Part shown: positions 47,163-56,115 of the stretch, piece by piece | Numbering within the stretch: position 1 is the first letter of the stretch | How the letters are laid out: each line of letters opens with the position of its first letter | Assembly: GCF_025630775.1 (NCBI RefSeq) | Contig: NZ_JAOSZE010000023.1 | Coordinates: 62,001 to 126,000, forward strand | DNA length: 64,000 nucleotides | DNA from: Actinoplanes sp. KI2 | GTDB taxonomy: Bacteria; Actinomycetota; Actinomycetes; Mycobacteriales; Micromonosporaceae | Reading direction: 5' to 3' | Notes under the pieces: model-generated | What the model was told of the DNA's origin: nothing | The model's database searches: none | The model's input: the letters and a program-made list of their open reading frames with translations, nothing else | Program-made: the position numbers and the translations under genes

Positions 47163-48188
47163 CTAGGGGCAGCCGAGCGCCCCGCGGTACCCCGCCGGCG
47201 GCTTGCCGGCGGCGGTCTGGTCGGCCATCTCCCAGAACACCTCGGGGTAGTCGCCGTCCTTGTCCATCCGCTGCAGAACCTTCCACTGGTGGCTGCTGCG
47301 CAGCGCGTCCGCCGCCTTCTCCAGGGCGACCTGGTCGCCGGCCTGCTTCGCCCGCTGCCACTCCTCGATCCAGCCGCAGCCGACCCGGGCGGCCACCGCC
47401 GCGCCGAACTGGTACTGATCGTTCGTGCCGACGGCGTTGAGCGCCGCACGGTCGAACTTGGGCGGGAGCGGCACGCCCTCGAGCGCCTTGGCGGCGGCCT
47501 CGTCGGCGCGGCCGGGGGTGACGATCTCGGGCGGCATTGCGGCCAGCCAGGTCTGCACGTCGACCCGCTTGATCCGGGTCAGCTCCTGATCGAAGGCGCT
47601 CCGCGTCCACTTGCCGCCGGTGCGCAGTTCGGCGAAGGTGTCGCCGTTCGGCTTCAGCTGCATCGCGAAGTCGCTCGCGTCGTACGTGAAGATGTTGCCG
47701 TCGATGCCGTCGACCTTGCCCGGCTCCGGCTTGCTGACGTCGAGCCGGTCGGCGTAGTAGCCCGGGTACTCCTTGGCCGGGTACCAGTTGATCTCCAAGT
47801 CATGGTCGCCCTTGGTGAACCGCATCGTGCCGCTGTTCTCGGTGAAGCCGTACACCGTCGTGATCTTCCATCCCGGCTCCTGGATGAGCAGCCGCGGGTT
47901 CTGTTCGGCGGCGCGCAGGACCAGGGCGTTCCAGTCGGCGCCGGTGGTCGGCGCCGGGCGGTCGGCCTCGTGCGTCTCCGGTCGCTGGTGGCGGATGACG
48001 GCCGAGACGGCGAGCACGCCGATGAGGGCGGCGGCCGCGGCAATGGGGGCGATCAGGCGGCGCCGCCAGGGCGCCGGCATACGGTCGGCAGACATGATCT
48101 CCTCGAGCAGGGTCTGGTCGGCCCCGTCGAGCTGCCCGATGATCTCGGGACGGTAAGGGTCGGCATCGTGCAGCCGGTCGTCGATCAT
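47163..48188 (-). CDS. membrane-anchored protein, probable partner (anti-sigma-like) of the ECF factor
   Basis: A 341-residue protein. The N-terminal about 45 residues are cytosolic (MIDDRLHDADPYRPEIIGQLDGADQTLLEEIMS), one transmembrane helix follows (LIAPIAAAAALIGVLAVSAVI), and the large outer domain has WKITTVYGFTENSGTMRFTKGDHDLEINWYPAKEYPGYYADR, GNIFTYDASDFAMQLK and VGCGWIEEWQRAKQAGD. Its ATG overlaps the stop of the ECF sigma gene (ATGA), the classic sigma/anti-sigma coupling. A typical zinc-binding anti-sigma motif (HxxxCxxC) is absent, so the anti-sigma role is inferred from position and topology only. Confidence 0.75.
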   Translation of the reverse strand: MIDDRLHDADPYRPEIIGQLDGADQTLLEEIMSADRMPAPWRRRLIAPIAAAAALIGVLAVSAVIRHQRPETHEADRPAPTTGADWNALVLRAAEQNPRLLIQEPGWKITTVYGFTENSGTMRFTKGDHDLEINWYPAKEYPGYYADRLDVSKPEPGKVDGIDGNIFTYDASDFAMQLKPNGDTFAELRTGGKWTRSAFDQELTRIKRVDVQTWLAAMPPEIVTPGRADEAAAKALEGVPLPPKFDRAALNAVGTNDQYQFGAAVAARVGCGWIEEWQRAKQAGDQVALEKAADALRSSHQWKVLQRMDKDGDYPEVFWEMADQTAAGKPPAGYRGALGCP

Positions 48189-48766
48189 TGGCCCTCCTCG
48201 GGGACGGGTGCGGTCAGGACGTCGAGCACATGTCCGGAGGGGACCGAATCGTCACCGACATCGTCACCGACGAGTTCGCGGAGCCGGGCGCGGGCCCGGG
48301 AAAGCCGGGTCCGAACGGCGGCCGGCGACACCCCGAGCACCTGGGCGGCCTCCCGGGGTTCGAGACCTTCCCAGACCGTGAGCAGCAGGACCTCCCGATC
48401 GAGCTCGCTCAACCGGCCGAGAGCAGCGCGGATCGCGAGCCGCTCCGGCACCTCGGCGGCGGGGTCGGCCGAGAACACGGTGAGCCGTTGCCGCAGCCGC
48501 CGGCCGAGCCGTTCGCGCCGGATGTCCCCGCGATGCTGGTTGGCGAGCACCCGCCGGGCCACCCCGTACAGCCACAGGCGGGCCTCGCCGTCGGCCGGTA
48601 TCTCCCGGCGCCGCCGCCACGCGACCAGGAAGGTCTCGGCGACGACATCGGCAGCATCGGCGGACTGCTCCACCCGGCGCAGAGCGTAGGCGAGCAGCGG
48701 TTCGAAGGTGGCGGCGTACACCCGCCGGAAATGTTCGTCGTGCTCGGTTCCGGATCTCACACTCAC
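48185..48766 (-). CDS. ECF-type RNA polymerase sigma factor
   Basis: A 193-residue sigma-70 family protein. Region 2 is HFRRVYAATFEPLLAYALRRVEQSADAADVVAETFLVAWRRRREIPADGEARLWLYGVARRVLANQHR; region 4 is ALGRLSELDREVLLLTVWEGLEPREAAQVLGVSPAAVRTRLSRARARLRELV. GTG 48764-48766 overlaps the MFS gene stop (GTGA), and the gene's own stop overlaps the following membrane-protein start, so three genes are translationally linked. Target promoters are unknown; autoregulation of this operon is likely. Confidence 0.9.
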   Translation of the reverse strand: MSVRSGTEHDEHFRRVYAATFEPLLAYALRRVEQSADAADVVAETFLVAWRRRREIPADGEARLWLYGVARRVLANQHRGDIRRERLGRRLRQRLTVFSADPAAEVPERLAIRAALGRLSELDREVLLLTVWEGLEPREAAQVLGVSPAAVRTRLSRARARLRELVGDDVGDDSVPSGHVLDVLTAPVPEEGQ

Positions 48767-49941
48767 CCCATGTCCGGCAACGCCCTCATCGTGACAGCTC
48801 CCGGGGGTCCGATCGGTTCGCGATCGCTTCGGGGTGCGGGGTGCGCGGCCGGATCGGGCACACCGAGCCGCGGGCGGGCCGACTCGCGCCGGGCCGATAC
48901 CAGGGCGGGCAGCATCGTAGCGGCGGTGAGCAAGAACGCCGCCGAGAACCCGAGCGCCGGGACGAGGACGCCGAAACCGATCGCGCCGGCCGCCATGCCC
49001 AGGTCGTACGCCGCGTTCCAGACCGCGCTCACCCCGCTGTAGGCCGAGCGCGGCGCCCGCTCGTACATGAGCGCCAGGGTGACGTTCTGCAGGATGCCGA
49101 ACCCGGCTCCGAACGCGGACGCGCCGAGCAGGACGCTCCCGAACGATCCGGTGCCGGCCAGCGCGGCGGTGCCGCCGATCGCGAGCAGCACGCCGGGCAG
49201 GAGCAGCCGGGAGTGACCGCGGCGGTCGCCGATCCGGCCGGCCGCCCAGCGAGCGAGGGTGCTCACGGCCGGTTGGACCAGGAGCACGATCGACGCCGTC
49301 GAGGCCGGGATCGCCAGCGGCAGGAAGGTGACGATCACGCCGGCCGCCGAGGTGCAGGCCGCGAAGACGACCGGGAGCCGCCGGCTGATCGCGACGATGC
49401 GCCCCGCGGGCTCGGCCGGCCGCGGGTCGGGCAGGAACGGCAGCGCGGCCAGCGTGAGGAGCGGCGCGAGCGCGGTGACGACGAAGACCGGATCGGGACC
49501 GTAGCGGAGGGCGGCCCACAGGCCGGCCGGGAGGGCGGCCAGCGAGCAGACGCCGCTGACCAGGCCGGTAAGGGCCACGCCCGCGCCGCGACGCGAGGCC
49601 GGGACCAGCAGGGCGATCAGCGCGCCGCCGGCGACGACGGCGGTCGCAAATCCCATGCCGCGTACGGCGTTGGCCGCGATCAGGGCCGGGGCCGAGGTGG
49701 CCCGCAGGAAGACCAGGGTGGGCGCGCCGAGCAGGAACAACCCCAGGGCGACGGTCCGCCGGTAGCCGAGCCGAGCCACGATCCGCGGGGTCAGCAGCTC
49801 GCAGAGAACGGTAGCGATGAGAAACGCTCCGGTCGTCAGGCCCGCCGCCGAGGCCGACGGCGCGACCAGCGGGATCACCGCGAGCGGGAGATAGAAGCCG
49901 AGCGCGGAGCCGGCGGTCGGGGCGAGTGCTGCGATCCTCAT
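48763..49941 (-). CDS. MFS transporter
   Basis: A 392-residue, twelve-helix major facilitator protein: MRIAALAPTAGSALGFYLPLAVIPL, FLIATVLCELLTPRIVARLGYRRTVALGLFLLG (loop 2-3 motif A), LIAANAVRGMGFATAVVAGGALIALLVP, and in the second half ARWAAGRIGDRRGHSRLLLPGVLLAIGGTAAL. It resembles drug and sugar efflux carriers. ATG 49939-49941 starts it. It heads an operon with the ECF sigma factor and its presumed anti-sigma partner, and is divergent from a MocR regulator 47 bases away. Confidence 0.9.
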   Translation of the reverse strand: MRIAALAPTAGSALGFYLPLAVIPLVAPSASAAGLTTGAFLIATVLCELLTPRIVARLGYRRTVALGLFLLGAPTLVFLRATSAPALIAANAVRGMGFATAVVAGGALIALLVPASRRGAGVALTGLVSGVCSLAALPAGLWAALRYGPDPVFVVTALAPLLTLAALPFLPDPRPAEPAGRIVAISRRLPVVFAACTSAAGVIVTFLPLAIPASTASIVLLVQPAVSTLARWAAGRIGDRRGHSRLLLPGVLLAIGGTAALAGTGSFGSVLLGASAFGAGFGILQNVTLALMYERAPRSAYSGVSAVWNAAYDLGMAAGAIGFGVLVPALGFSAAFLLTAATMLPALVSARRESARPRLGVPDPAAHPAPRSDREPIGPPGAVTMRALPDMG

Positions 49942-49959
49942 GTGCGCCACGCTAGGAGC

Positions 49960-49982
49960 GGACCGGACCACTGATAAGGTCC
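49960..49982. promoter_or_regulatory. GGACC/GGTCC repeats between the MFS and MocR genes
   Basis: Two head-to-tail GGACC copies (49960-49964 and 49965-49969) and an inverted GGTCC (49978-49982) lie in the 47-bp divergent gap. MocR regulators commonly bind direct plus inverted half-sites in such gaps, which makes this the probable operator. Confidence 0.5.
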
Positions 49983-49988
49983 AATCTC

Positions 49989-51386
49989 ATGCCCGTCGAG
50001 TGGGCCGGTTGGGGTCCGCAGCTGCTGCTCGAGCTCGATCGCACCTCCGCCACGCCGCTGCGATCGCAGGTGGAGCACCAGCTGCGCGTGGCGATCCGGG
50101 CCGGTCGGCTCGCCGCCGGGGAGCGTCTCCCGTCGTCGCGCGTCCTCGCGGCGCATCTCGGCCTGTCCCGCGGCCTGATCCAGGACTGCTACGCCCAGCT
50201 CCAGGCCGAGGGGTACTTGACCGCGCACACCGGCTCGGCGACCCGGGTCGCCCCGATGGCCGCCGGGAAGGCGGCGCGGGCCTCCGGCCGCCACCGGCCG
50301 CCCGCGCCGAAACCGCTCATCGCCGACTTTTCCTCGGGCGTGCCCGATCTGCGGCTGGCGCCACGGCAGGACTGGGCGTGGGCGATCGGCCAGGTGTGCC
50401 GGACGGCGCCGAACGTGGCCTTCGACTACGGGCCGCCGAACGGGGACCCGCGGCTGCGCGAGGTGCTGGCCGCCTACCTGCGGCGGGTACGCGCGGCCGA
50501 CGCGTACCCGAACCAGGTCTTGATCTGCACGGGTGTCGCCCAGGGGCTCGGCCTGGTGCTGCGCGTGCTCGCCGATCGTGGGCACACCCGGGTCGCGTTC
50601 GAGGATCCGGGGGCGGTGCGGACCGTCCGGGACGCCGCCCGCAGCGCCCGGATCGACCCGGTGCCGGTACCGGTCGACGAGCACGGGATCGACGTGGCCG
50701 CGCTCGCCCGCAGCCGGTCGCGGGTCGCGGTGGTCACGCCCGCCCATCAGTGGCCGACCGGCGTGGTGATGGCCCCCGAGCGCCGGCACGAGCTGCTGGC
50801 CTGGGCCCGCGAGCACGACGGCATCGTGCTCGAGGACGACTACGACGCCGAGTTCCGCTACGACCGCGACCCGGTCGGCGCGCTGCAGGGGCTGGCTCCC
50901 GATCGGGTCGTGTCGCTCGGCACGGTGAGCAAGTCCCTCGCGCCGGCCCTGCGGCTGGGCTGGGCGGTCCTTCCGCCGGCGCTGTTCGACGACGTGACCG
51001 CCGCGAAGAGCGTGGCGGATCGGGGCACCTCCGGCATCGACCAGCTTGCGCTGGCCACGCTGATCGAATCTGGCCGGTACGACCGTCACCTGCGCCGGAT
51101 GCGCGCGGTCTACGCGCGCCGGCGGGCGATCCTGTCCGCTCACGTCCCGCACGTCACCGGCCTCGCCGCGGGCTTCCATGCGATCGCGCACCTGCCGGCC
51201 GGCGCGAGCGAGCGGGAGGTGGTCGCGGCCGCCCGGGCGCGCGGGGTGGGCATCTACGGGATGAGCGACTACCGCGCCGACGGCTCCTGCGACCCGCCGC
51301 AGTTGGTGCTCGGTTTCGGCAACACGCCGGATGCCGCCATGGAGGCCGGCCTGCGCGCGATCGCCGACCTGATCGGCGGGCGATAG
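49989..51386 (+). CDS. MocR/PdxR-type regulator (GntR HTH fused to aminotransferase)
   Basis: A 465-residue protein. The GntR winged helix is ATPLRSQVEHQLRVAIRAGRLAAGERLPSSRVLAAHLGLSRGLIQDCYAQLQAEGYL. A fold-type I aminotransferase domain follows: FDYGPPNGDPRLREVLAAYLRR, VLICTGVAQGLGLVLRVLADRG, VTPAHQWPTGVVMAPERR, VLEDDYDAEFRYDRDPVGAL and SLGTVSKSLAPALRLGW (PLP lysine). It probably senses PLP or an amino compound. The divergent MFS gene is its likely target. No pdxS/T genes are nearby, so a classical PdxR role is not supported. Confidence 0.9.
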   Translation: MPVEWAGWGPQLLLELDRTSATPLRSQVEHQLRVAIRAGRLAAGERLPSSRVLAAHLGLSRGLIQDCYAQLQAEGYLTAHTGSATRVAPMAAGKAARASGRHRPPAPKPLIADFSSGVPDLRLAPRQDWAWAIGQVCRTAPNVAFDYGPPNGDPRLREVLAAYLRRVRAADAYPNQVLICTGVAQGLGLVLRVLADRGHTRVAFEDPGAVRTVRDAARSARIDPVPVPVDEHGIDVAALARSRSRVAVVTPAHQWPTGVVMAPERRHELLAWAREHDGIVLEDDYDAEFRYDRDPVGALQGLAPDRVVSLGTVSKSLAPALRLGWAVLPPALFDDVTAAKSVADRGTSGIDQLALATLIESGRYDRHLRRMRAVYARRRAILSAHVPHVTGLAAGFHAIAHLPAGASEREVVAAARARGVGIYGMSDYRADGSCDPPQLVLGFGNTPDAAMEAGLRAIADLIGGR

Positions 51387-51495
51387 CCGGAACTGTTCCC
51401 CCGTTCGGGCCGTGGTCGCATCCGTGCTCCGCGATCACTCTGCTCGCCGGGCCCCGCCGGGCATCCGTATCCTGACTGCACTTGGGGGGATGTGC

Positions 51496-54054
51496 ATGGC
51501 GGACGGGTTGATCGGCCGCGACAGCGAGCTGTCGCAGTTGTGCCGTCTGGTCGATCCGCCGCCGGCCGCGAGCGAGGTCCGGGCCCTGCTGGGCGAGCCA
51601 GGAATGGGCAAGACGGCACTGCTCGCGGCGGTGACCGAGGCCGCCCGGTCGGCCGGTCTGCGGGTGCTGACGGTCGCCGGGCGGGAGTCCGAACGCGACC
51701 TCGTCTTCGCCGGGCTGCATCAGCTGCTGCGGCCGGTCCTCGCCCGGGTGCCCACGTTGCCGGGGCGGCAGGCGCAGGCCCTGCTCGGCGCGTTCGGGAT
51801 CGCCCCCGAGCCGGTGCCGCCGGATGCGCTGCTGACCGGGATCGCCGTGCTCACCCTGCTGTCCGGCCTGGCCGAGGACCAACCGTTGCTGGTGGTCGTG
51901 GACGACGTGCAGTGGCTCGACCGGGCCTCGCTCGATGTGCTCACCTTCGTCGCCCGGCGGCTGGAGTGCGAGCCGCTCGTGCTGGTGCTGGCCGGCCGGG
52001 CGGGCGTCGGCGACCTGCCGGCGCTCGTGCTGCGCCCGCTGACCCCGGCGGCAGCCGGATCGCTGCTGGACGCGCAGCCGCGGCCGCCGCGCGGATTCGC
52101 CCGGGAGGTGGTGCTCGCGCAGGCCGCGGGCAACCCGCTCGCGCTGATCGAGCTGACGAAAGCGATCGCGAACGACCCGGCCGCCGTTCGCCGCTGGGTG
52201 TCCGACCCGATGCCGCCGCAGCAGCGGCTCGGCGCCCTGCTCTCCGCGCGGGTGGGTGCGCTGCCCGCCGGGACGCGGAAGGTGCTGCTGCTGGCCGCGG
52301 TCGGCGACCTGCCGGGGCTGGACGCCGCGGCCCTGGCGCCGGCCGAGCGGGCCGGGCTGGTGCGGGTGGACGCGTCGGGCGTGCACTTCGCGCATCCGCT
52401 GGTGCGGGCCGCGGTCTGTCACGGGGTGCCGTTCGCCGCCCGGGCGGCGGCGCATCGGACGGCCGCCGCAGCGCTTCGCGACCGGCCCGACCGGCACGCC
52501 TGGCACCTGGCCGCGGCGGCACTCGGGCCGGACGAGCGGGTGGCCGCGCTGCTGGAGCAGAGCGCGGACCGGGCGCAACGGCGGGGTGGCGCGGCCGCCG
52601 CGGCCCGCGCTCTGGAGCGGGCCGCGGCGCTCAGCCCGATCGAGACCGATCAGGCGCGGCGGTTGCTCGCGGCCGCCGCGCTCGCGCAGAGCGCCGGACA
52701 GGCCGATCGGGTACGCGACCTGGCCGAGCGAGTCCTCGCGGCGACCGGCGATCCGGCGATGACCCGGGCGGCGCGGGAACGGATCGGATGGGCGCAGGTC
52801 CGGTCGGGTCAGCACGCGCCGGCGCTGGAGACGCTGCTGTCGGCCGGCTCGCCGGCCGCGCTCGGGTTCGCGGCCACGGTCGCGCACCAGTCGGGCACGC
52901 CCGCCGATCGGACCGCGGTCCTGCTCGCACTCGATCGGATGCCGGGGCTCTCCCCCGCACTGCGGCAGTGGGTGCGCGCCTGTGCCGAGTCGTTCGCCGG
53001 CCGGCTGCCCTTCACCCGGGCCGGCGGCGACCCGGTCATCGCCGGTTCGGCGGCCTGGTTGCTGGAGGAGAGCGAGGAGGCGGTACGGCTGCTGCGCGAG
53101 GCGCTCGACCGGCTACGCGCCCCGGGCACTCGCGGCCGCAGCGGCGGGGCGTTGTCGGCGCTGCACTGGGCCTGCTTCGACGCGGGCCGGTGGGACGAGG
53201 CGCTCGCAATCGCCCGGGAGGCCCAGGACATCGCGTCGGCATACCGGCTCGCACCGGTCGGCGCGTCGGCCGGCCTGCTGGTGGCCACGGTGTCGGCGAT
53301 GCGCGGCGAGTATTCGCTGGTGCACGATCTGCTGGCCGGGGCGATGACCGACGAGTACCGGTCGTCGGCCGCGCGGGCCCGGCACACCTCGGGCATGGTC
53401 GCGCTCGCCCAGGGCAACGCCGCGGCCGCGTACGCGCATCTGCGGCACCTCTTCGCCGACGGCGAGGCGTTGCATCATCGGGTGTCCTATCTGGGCATCG
53501 CCGACCTCGCCGCGGCGGCCGAGCGGATCGGGCAGCGCCGGCTGGTCGAGCGGGCGCTGGCCACGGTGCCGGCCGACTGCGGTCCGCGGCTGCGGCAGAT
53601 CGTCGGCCGGGCGCACGGCCTGCTCGGCGAGCCGGCGAGCTTCGAGGCCGCGCTCGCCGACCCGGCCGGGGAGCAGTGGCCGCTCGAACGCGCTCAACTG
53701 CGCCTCGACCACGGTGAGTGGCTACGCCGGCAGCGGCGGATCAACGACGCCAAGCCGGTCCTCACGGCGGCGCTGGAGACGTTCCGGCGGTTGCGGGCGC
53801 GGCCGCTGGCCGGGCGCGCCGAGGCGGAGCTGCGCGCCTGCGGAGTGCCGACGCCGGTCGCGCCGAAGGGCGATGCGCTCGCCGAGCTCACCGCGCAGCA
53901 GCGAGAGATCGTGGTGCTGGCCGGACGCGGGCTCACCAACGCGGAGATCGCCGATCGGCTGTTCCTGTCGCCGCGAACGGTCGCGTCGCATCTGCACCGG
54001 TCGTACCCGAAATTGGGTGTCGCCGGGCGGCGTCAGCTCCGCGACCTGATCTGA
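51496..54054 (+). CDS. LuxR-family large ATP-binding (LAL) transcriptional activator
   Basis: An 852-residue protein. An N-terminal AAA-type ATPase domain has Walker A GEPGMGKT (about residue 34-41) and Walker B LLVVVDDVQWLDRASLDVL. A long alanine-rich helical-repeat middle of the TPR/MalT type follows (ERAAALSPIETDQARRLLAAAALAQSAGQADRVRDLAERVLAATGDPA...). The C-terminal LuxR helix-turn-helix is LTAQQREIVVLAGRGLTNAEIADRLFLSPRTVASHLHRSYPKLGVAGRRQLRDLI. GGGGGG six bases before ATG 51496 favours this start. LAL proteins often activate carbon-use or secondary-metabolite genes; no adjacent target is apparent. Confidence 0.9.
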   Translation: MADGLIGRDSELSQLCRLVDPPPAASEVRALLGEPGMGKTALLAAVTEAARSAGLRVLTVAGRESERDLVFAGLHQLLRPVLARVPTLPGRQAQALLGAFGIAPEPVPPDALLTGIAVLTLLSGLAEDQPLLVVVDDVQWLDRASLDVLTFVARRLECEPLVLVLAGRAGVGDLPALVLRPLTPAAAGSLLDAQPRPPRGFAREVVLAQAAGNPLALIELTKAIANDPAAVRRWVSDPMPPQQRLGALLSARVGALPAGTRKVLLLAAVGDLPGLDAAALAPAERAGLVRVDASGVHFAHPLVRAAVCHGVPFAARAAAHRTAAAALRDRPDRHAWHLAAAALGPDERVAALLEQSADRAQRRGGAAAAARALERAAALSPIETDQARRLLAAAALAQSAGQADRVRDLAERVLAATGDPAMTRAARERIGWAQVRSGQHAPALETLLSAGSPAALGFAATVAHQSGTPADRTAVLLALDRMPGLSPALRQWVRACAESFAGRLPFTRAGGDPVIAGSAAWLLEESEEAVRLLREALDRLRAPGTRGRSGGALSALHWACFDAGRWDEALAIAREAQDIASAYRLAPVGASAGLLVATVSAMRGEYSLVHDLLAGAMTDEYRSSAARARHTSGMVALAQGNAAAAYAHLRHLFADGEALHHRVSYLGIADLAAAAERIGQRRLVERALATVPADCGPRLRQIVGRAHGLLGEPASFEAALADPAGEQWPLERAQLRLDHGEWLRRQRRINDAKPVLTAALETFRRLRARPLAGRAEAELRACGVPTPVAPKGDALAELTAQQREIVVLAGRGLTNAEIADRLFLSPRTVASHLHRSYPKLGVAGRRQLRDLI

Positions 54055-54193
54055 CTGCTGGGCCGCCTCAGCCCAGCCGCCCGGCGGCCCAAGCCCTTCT
54101 CGGTGACGGCACCGGGGAGAATCTGGCCGGCCTGAACATCACCTCCGGCGTCCAAACCCGGGGCTACGCCACCGGCGTCATCACCACGACCCG
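54055..54193 (+). other. 139-bp stretch after the LAL gene, possible gene tail
   Basis: The plus strand keeps an open frame ending LGDGTGENLAGLNITSGVQTRGYATGVITTTR and stopping at TAG 54195-54197. It has no start of its own. It may be the C-terminal relic of another gene, but no family is recognised. With the regulator relic beyond it, this makes up the largest gap between intact genes here (54055-54456). Confidence 0.3.
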
Positions 54194-54325
54194 CTAGGCC
54201 GTCACGAAGCTGGAAAACCAGGGCCTGACCCGGGCGCCGCCGTAGAGCGGCAGGCCGGCCCGCTCGGGGGTGAGCCGGGCGCGCCGCGTGGTGAGGAAGT
54301 CGCGGGCCTCGCTGCGGTGATCCAT
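54194..54325 (-). pseudogene. 5' relic of an XRE/MmyB-type regulator gene
   Basis: From ATG 54323-54325 the minus strand reads MDHRSEARDFLTTRRARLTPERAGLPLYGGARV and stops after 43 codons at 54194. The beginning matches the standard N-terminus of MmyB-like regulators (compare LADFLRSRRERIGPADVGLPAG in the gene at 36553). The helix-turn-helix that should follow (VPGLRREEVA) is missing, so it is non-functional. Confidence 0.7.
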
Positions 54326-54456
54326 GCGCTCGACGCTACGTCCGCCTGCCCCGGGCAGGGAGGGCCTGGCGGTACCTCCCGCCCGTCTGATCTATCCCTC
54401 TCGCGCGGCCAAAAGGTGTACTTGCCTATATCGATCTCTTGTTACGCTCGGCGACC
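54326..54456 (+). promoter_or_regulatory. upstream region of the M1 peptidase gene
   Basis: These 131 bases contain no gene. Their last 50 bases are relatively AT-rich (CCAAAAGGTGTACTTGCCT, then ATATCGATCTCTTGTTACGCT) and likely include the promoter of the secreted peptidase. No clear operator was seen. Confidence 0.35.
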
Positions 54457-55992
54457 ATGAGATCTGACAGGGGTAATCTCACGTCCCGCCTGGTGGCCGC
54501 CGGATCGGCTGTGCTGCTGGGGCTCGCCGGTGCCGCGATCGCGGCCGACCCGGCCTCCGCCTCCGGCCATCACCCGACGCCCGGATCCGCCGGCCTGGGC
54601 GACCGGTTGTATCCGTTGCTGGGCAACGGCGGATACGACGTCCAGAACTACGACCTGAGCGTTTTCTACCCGAAGAAGGACCCGGCCCAGCAGGTCCGCG
54701 GCAACGTGACGATCACGGCGGTCGCCACGCAGTCGCTGTCCCGTTTCGACCTGGACTTCGGCGGGGACGGCGTCGGCAAGGTCACGGTGAACGGGCGGCC
54801 CGCCGCGTTCAGCCGCTCCGGCGACGAACTGATCATCACGCCGCAGCGGCCGCTGGACAACCACCGCCGGTTCACGGTCACCGTCTCCGGTTTCACGGCC
54901 ACGCCGATCTCGCCCAACGCGAACTCGCCGGCCGGCTTCGTGACGACGCCGGACGGCACGATCATGGCCGGCCAGCCCGACCAGTCGCACCAGCTGTTCC
55001 CGAGCAACGACCACCCCCGCGACCTGGCCACGTACACGATCACGATGACCGCGCCGGTGGGCTGGACCGCGACCGCGAACGGCCAACCGATCCGGACCAC
55101 TCAGCGCGGCGGCTACGTCACGTCCACCTACCGCGAGTTCCACCCGATGGCCGCCGAGCTGATCCAGCTCGCGGTCGGCGACTTCGTCACGGTCAACCGG
55201 GCCCCGGTCAACGGCATCCCGATCCGGGACGTCGTGCCGCGCCGGCTTGCCGACAAGCTGCTGCCCGAGGCGGCCGACGAGCGCAACGAGGTCGCCTGGA
55301 TGGAGAGCAAGGTCGGCCGGTACCCGTTCGAGCGATACGGATCGCTCGTGATCGACGGCGACCTGGGCTTCGCGCTGGAGACCCAGACGTTGTCGCTCTA
55401 CGACACCACCTGGTTCAGCCTCCCCACGGTGATCCTCAACCCGGTCCTCACCCACGAGCTCGCGCACCAGTGGTTCGGCGACAGCGTCGCGCCGTGGGTG
55501 TGGAGCGACGTCTGGCAGAACGAGGGGCACGCCACCTGGTACGAGGTGCTCTACGCGTACGAGACCGGCACGCTGAAGGAGTACGCCGGCGTGACCACGC
55601 TCGACGACTACTACAAGCGGGCGTACGCCAACGGTGACCGGTGGCGCGCCCGGTACGGCCCGGTCGCGTACCCGTTGCGATCGGACTCGATCTGGGACGT
55701 CTTCAACCCCAACGTGTACGACGGGGGAGCACTCGCCCTGTTCGCGCTCCGGCAGAAGATCGGGGTCCGCGATTTCGAGCGCCTCGAGCGTGCCTGGGTC
55801 GCCAAGTACCGCGGCCGGTCGGCCTCTACGCAGGACTTCATCGCCCTCGCCTCGCGCGTCTCCGGCCAGGACCTGCGATCGTTCCTGAACGATTGGCTGT
55901 ACGGCTCGAAGACCCCGCCGATGCCCGGTCACCCGGACTGGACCACCACTGCGGTGTCGTCGAGCGCGGTCGCGCCCGCGCTGCATCGCTGA
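54457..55992 (+). CDS. secreted M1-family metallopeptidase
   Basis: A 511-residue exported gluzincin. The signal peptide is LVAAGSAVLLGLAGAAIAADPASA. An N-terminal beta-domain (YDVQNYDLSVFYPKKDPAQQVRGNVTITAVATQSLSRFDLDF) precedes the catalytic domain: TLSLYDTTW, HELAHQWFGDSVAPWVWSDVWQNEGHATWYE (zinc ligands H, H and E), and a later Tyr in YDGGALALFALRQKIG. The usual GxMEN exopeptidase motif is replaced by GDLGFALETQT, and NEGHATW differs from the common NEGFA; the C-terminal HEAT-like domain is absent, as in short actinomycete M1 members. It starts at ATG 54457 and is followed by a strong terminator. Confidence 0.9.
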   Translation: MRSDRGNLTSRLVAAGSAVLLGLAGAAIAADPASASGHHPTPGSAGLGDRLYPLLGNGGYDVQNYDLSVFYPKKDPAQQVRGNVTITAVATQSLSRFDLDFGGDGVGKVTVNGRPAAFSRSGDELIITPQRPLDNHRRFTVTVSGFTATPISPNANSPAGFVTTPDGTIMAGQPDQSHQLFPSNDHPRDLATYTITMTAPVGWTATANGQPIRTTQRGGYVTSTYREFHPMAAELIQLAVGDFVTVNRAPVNGIPIRDVVPRRLADKLLPEAADERNEVAWMESKVGRYPFERYGSLVIDGDLGFALETQTLSLYDTTWFSLPTVILNPVLTHELAHQWFGDSVAPWVWSDVWQNEGHATWYEVLYAYETGTLKEYAGVTTLDDYYKRAYANGDRWRARYGPVAYPLRSDSIWDVFNPNVYDGGALALFALRQKIGVRDFERLERAWVAKYRGRSASTQDFIALASRVSGQDLRSFLNDWLYGSKTPPMPGHPDWTTTAVSSSAVAPALHR

Positions 55993-55999
55993 GGTCGTC

Positions 56000-56037
56000 T
56001 CCGCCTCCGCGGTAACTCCGGTTACCGCGGAGGCGGA
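56000..56037. terminator. 17-bp perfect hairpin after the M1 peptidase gene
   Basis: TCCGCCTCCGCGGTAAC (56000-56016) pairs with 56021-56037 around a TCCG loop. It begins eight bases after the peptidase stop and has no T-run, as is usual in high-GC actinomycetes. Confidence 0.85.
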
Positions 56038-56115
56038 ACTGCGGCGGGTTCTGCCGGGCAAGTGTGCCGCCGGGCCGTAGTGTCCGGGTGTCACCCATGC
56101 GAGGGGAGTGCCGTC

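Noticed and set aside
49989..51386. PdxR as controller of pyridoxal phosphate synthesis
   Set aside because: No pdxS or pdxT genes lie nearby; the divergent gene is an MFS transporter, so only a general MocR assignment is kept.
56038..56115. c-di-AMP riboswitch upstream of kup
   Set aside because: The leader between the peptidase terminator and the kup start is under 80 bases, too short for the known element, and no matching core was seen.
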